This document shows positions 7,127 to 8,075 of a DNA stretch of 8,075 nucleotides, one piece after another. Location: NCBI GenBank assembly GCA_937139435.1, contig CAKZPX010000055.1, forward strand, positions 1-8,075, read 5' to 3'. Made by a program: the position numbers and the translations under genes. The notes below the pieces were generated by a model that was given only the letters and a program-made list of their open reading frames with translations, was not told where the DNA came from and ran no database searches. Each line of letters begins with the position of its first letter. Position 1 is the first letter of the stretch. The DNA comes from an uncultured bacterium. GTDB lineage: Bacteria > Hydrothermota > Tepidihabitantia > Tepidihabitantales > Tepidihabitantaceae.

Positions 7127-7834
7127 TTAATCAGCTTTTTTGCCCGTCAGCCGTGGAAAAAGGAACGGAGTGACACCAGCATAAACAGTGAACTCTGTTT
7201 TTAACGCCTGAACCAGTAGCCTTTCTTCATAACGAGCCTGAACCAGAATCAACGGCAGACCAATAAACACTGTCAGCACCAGCCCACCCCAGGAACGAAA
7301 CACCAGCGCCGCACCAAGAAGCTGTATAAATATCGCCAGATAACGCGGGTGCCGGCACAACTTCTGCCATTCTGTATTCAGAAAGCGCCGGGGTGGAAAA
7401 ACTATCTCGCCCGCTTCTGTCTTTATCTGGGCTATCCCGAGCACCGAGAAAAGCGTTGCCAGCCTTAAATATACTCCCAGCCCGAATAAAAGGAGTCCAG
7501 GAATACCGGTGATTAAATAATTAATCGGGATCTGTGTCCATTCCCACCAGATAAAATCAGCAGCCAGATATCCCAGATAAGGATAAACAAAAAAGGCAAA
7601 CACCCCGCGCCATAATGGCGATGGCGCTACAAAACCGGATTGGAAAAATGGCGAACCAAAGTAGTACTCCACCGCCAGCCAGAGGACAAATGTGTAGGCA
7701 AATAGCAAAGGAATAATCCTTAGCTCCGGAACAGTATCAGAGAAGAAATTGGTAAAAAAGACAATGAAATAGAATGTTACCAGAATAGTCCAAAGCAATC
7801 TACCGGTACGGAGTTGAAGAATAAAACTGTTCAT
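7127..7834 (-). CDS. Isoprenylcysteine carboxyl methyltransferase (ICMT/PEMT)-like membrane protein
   Basis: A complete 235-residue integral membrane protein with hydrophobic segments near residues 13-31, 38-58, 74-94, 104-133 and 165-200. The C-terminal half has the signature of the ICMT/phospholipid methyltransferase superfamily: CRHPRY at 160-165, a re-entrant hydrophobic pair, then EE at 203-204 and LKTEFTVY at 211-218. In this superfamily these residues bind S-adenosylmethionine next to the membrane. Bacteria lack the prenylated-CaaX substrate of eukaryotic ICMT, so the real acceptor (lipid, quinone or other small molecule) cannot be named. The ATG at 7834-7832 overlaps the TGA of the upstream gene as ATGA, implying translational coupling; AGGGGA about 4 bases upstream is a weak ribosome site. 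The gene converges on the FG-GAP gene with a 21-base gap and no obvious terminator. Confidence 0.85.
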   Translation of the reverse strand: MNSFILQLRTGRLLWTILVTFYFIVFFTNFFSDTVPELRIIPLLFAYTFVLWLAVEYYFGSPFFQSGFVAPSPLWRGVFAFFVYPYLGYLAADFIWWEWTQIPINYLITGIPGLLLFGLGVYLRLATLFSVLGIAQIKTEAGEIVFPPRRFLNTEWQKLCRHPRYLAIFIQLLGAALVFRSWGGLVLTVFIGLPLILVQARYEERLLVQALKTEFTVYAGVTPFLFPRLTGKKAD

Positions 7835-8075
7835 CGCTTCCCCTGCGCCTGGAGCACATCAACCGCATACTCCCAGAAACACCTTTTTGACAGTGTGAAC
7901 TGCTTATCGGCAAGTTCAGGAAACCTTTTTAAAAAACTTAATGGCATGGCGGTGCGATAAATTTTATGCGCCATAATCCTTCGCACCGGCAAACCATCAC
8001 GCAACTCACCAACCAGACCGTATTTCTTCATCAGCAGTGTTATTTCATTTCCCGTCAGTGCAATAAATGCCAGTC
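7831..8075 (-). CDS. Unrecognised protein, C-terminal part (5' end outside window)
   Basis: A frame ending with TGA at 7833-7831 stays open to the right edge, showing 80 residues. An internal ATG at 8031 would give 66 residues, but the frame continues upstream with plausible coding (LAFIALTGNEITLL before it) and no Shine-Dalgarno marks that ATG, so a longer gene entering from the right is more likely. The visible part is soluble, basic and probably helical (for example MKKYGLVGELRDGLPVRR), with no signal peptide, membrane segment or motif I can assign. It overlaps the downstream methyltransferase-like gene by 4 bases (ATGA), so the two are probably one operon. I do not recognise the family. 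Confidence 0.65.
   Translation of the reverse strand, partial: LAFIALTGNEITLLMKKYGLVGELRDGLPVRRIMAHKIYRTAMPLSFLKRFPELADKQFTLSKRCFWEYAVDVLQAQGKR

Noticed and set aside
7831..8075. Phosphomannomutase/phosphoglucomutase fragment, suggested by LTGNEITLL
   Set aside because: The resemblance covers only a few residues. The sequence then lacks the following family motifs and ends about 70 residues later.
1..8075. Mobile element, CRISPR array, phage or defence system
   Set aside because: No transposase, integrase, phage or nuclease motif is seen, no terminal inverted repeats were noticed, and there are no regularly spaced DNA repeats. The only tandem array is diverged and protein-coding.

Overview
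The window reads as a bacterial chromosome segment of roughly balanced base composition, densely coding. It holds five genes in three transcription units, and most of the encoded protein is exported. Three large proteins carry export signals and modules common in environmental bacteria of the FCB group and related uncultivated phyla (for example WOR-3/Stahlbacteria-like genomes): an M6 metalloprotease ending in a YPNPF-type FlgD-like/T9SS-type C-terminal module, an FG-GAP/VCBS protein ending in an ASPIC/UnbV domain, and a HEAT-repeat protein with a G-N-D-x-Y repeat array. This phylum guess is inference from protein style. No rRNA, tRNA or housekeeping gene is present to confirm it.

Layout. 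Positions 1-2758 (minus) hold a large secreted protein whose C-terminus runs off the left edge: signal peptide, helical region, twelve clear G-x-D-x-Y repeats, then HEAT-like repeats. It lies 9 bases downstream of the M6 protease gene (2768-4372, minus), and its Shine-Dalgarno overlaps the protease stop codon, so the two almost certainly form one operon. A 123-base divergent spacer (4373-4495) separates them from the plus-strand TPR/FG-GAP/ASPIC gene (4496-7105). The spacer contains an inverted AGGTCAA/TTGACCT pair that can serve as back-to-back -35 elements. The plus-strand gene has no visible Shine-Dalgarno and may be leaderless. After a 21-base convergent gap comes a minus-strand pair: an isoprenylcysteine-methyltransferase-like membrane protein (7127-7834), overlapped by 4 bases (ATGA) by the 3' end of an unrecognised gene that runs off the right edge.

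How the genes may work together. The central divergent cluster looks like a set of exported or surface proteins: a protease and two large repeat proteins likely to act in binding or as scaffolds, perhaps sharing regulation through the spacer. The right-hand pair looks unrelated, with a membrane methyltransferase as the recognisable member. The least ordinary element is the G-N-D-x-Y repeat array joined to HEAT repeats. No mobile element, CRISPR array, RNA gene or convincing terminator is visible. There is no gene-free stretch longer than 123 bases.
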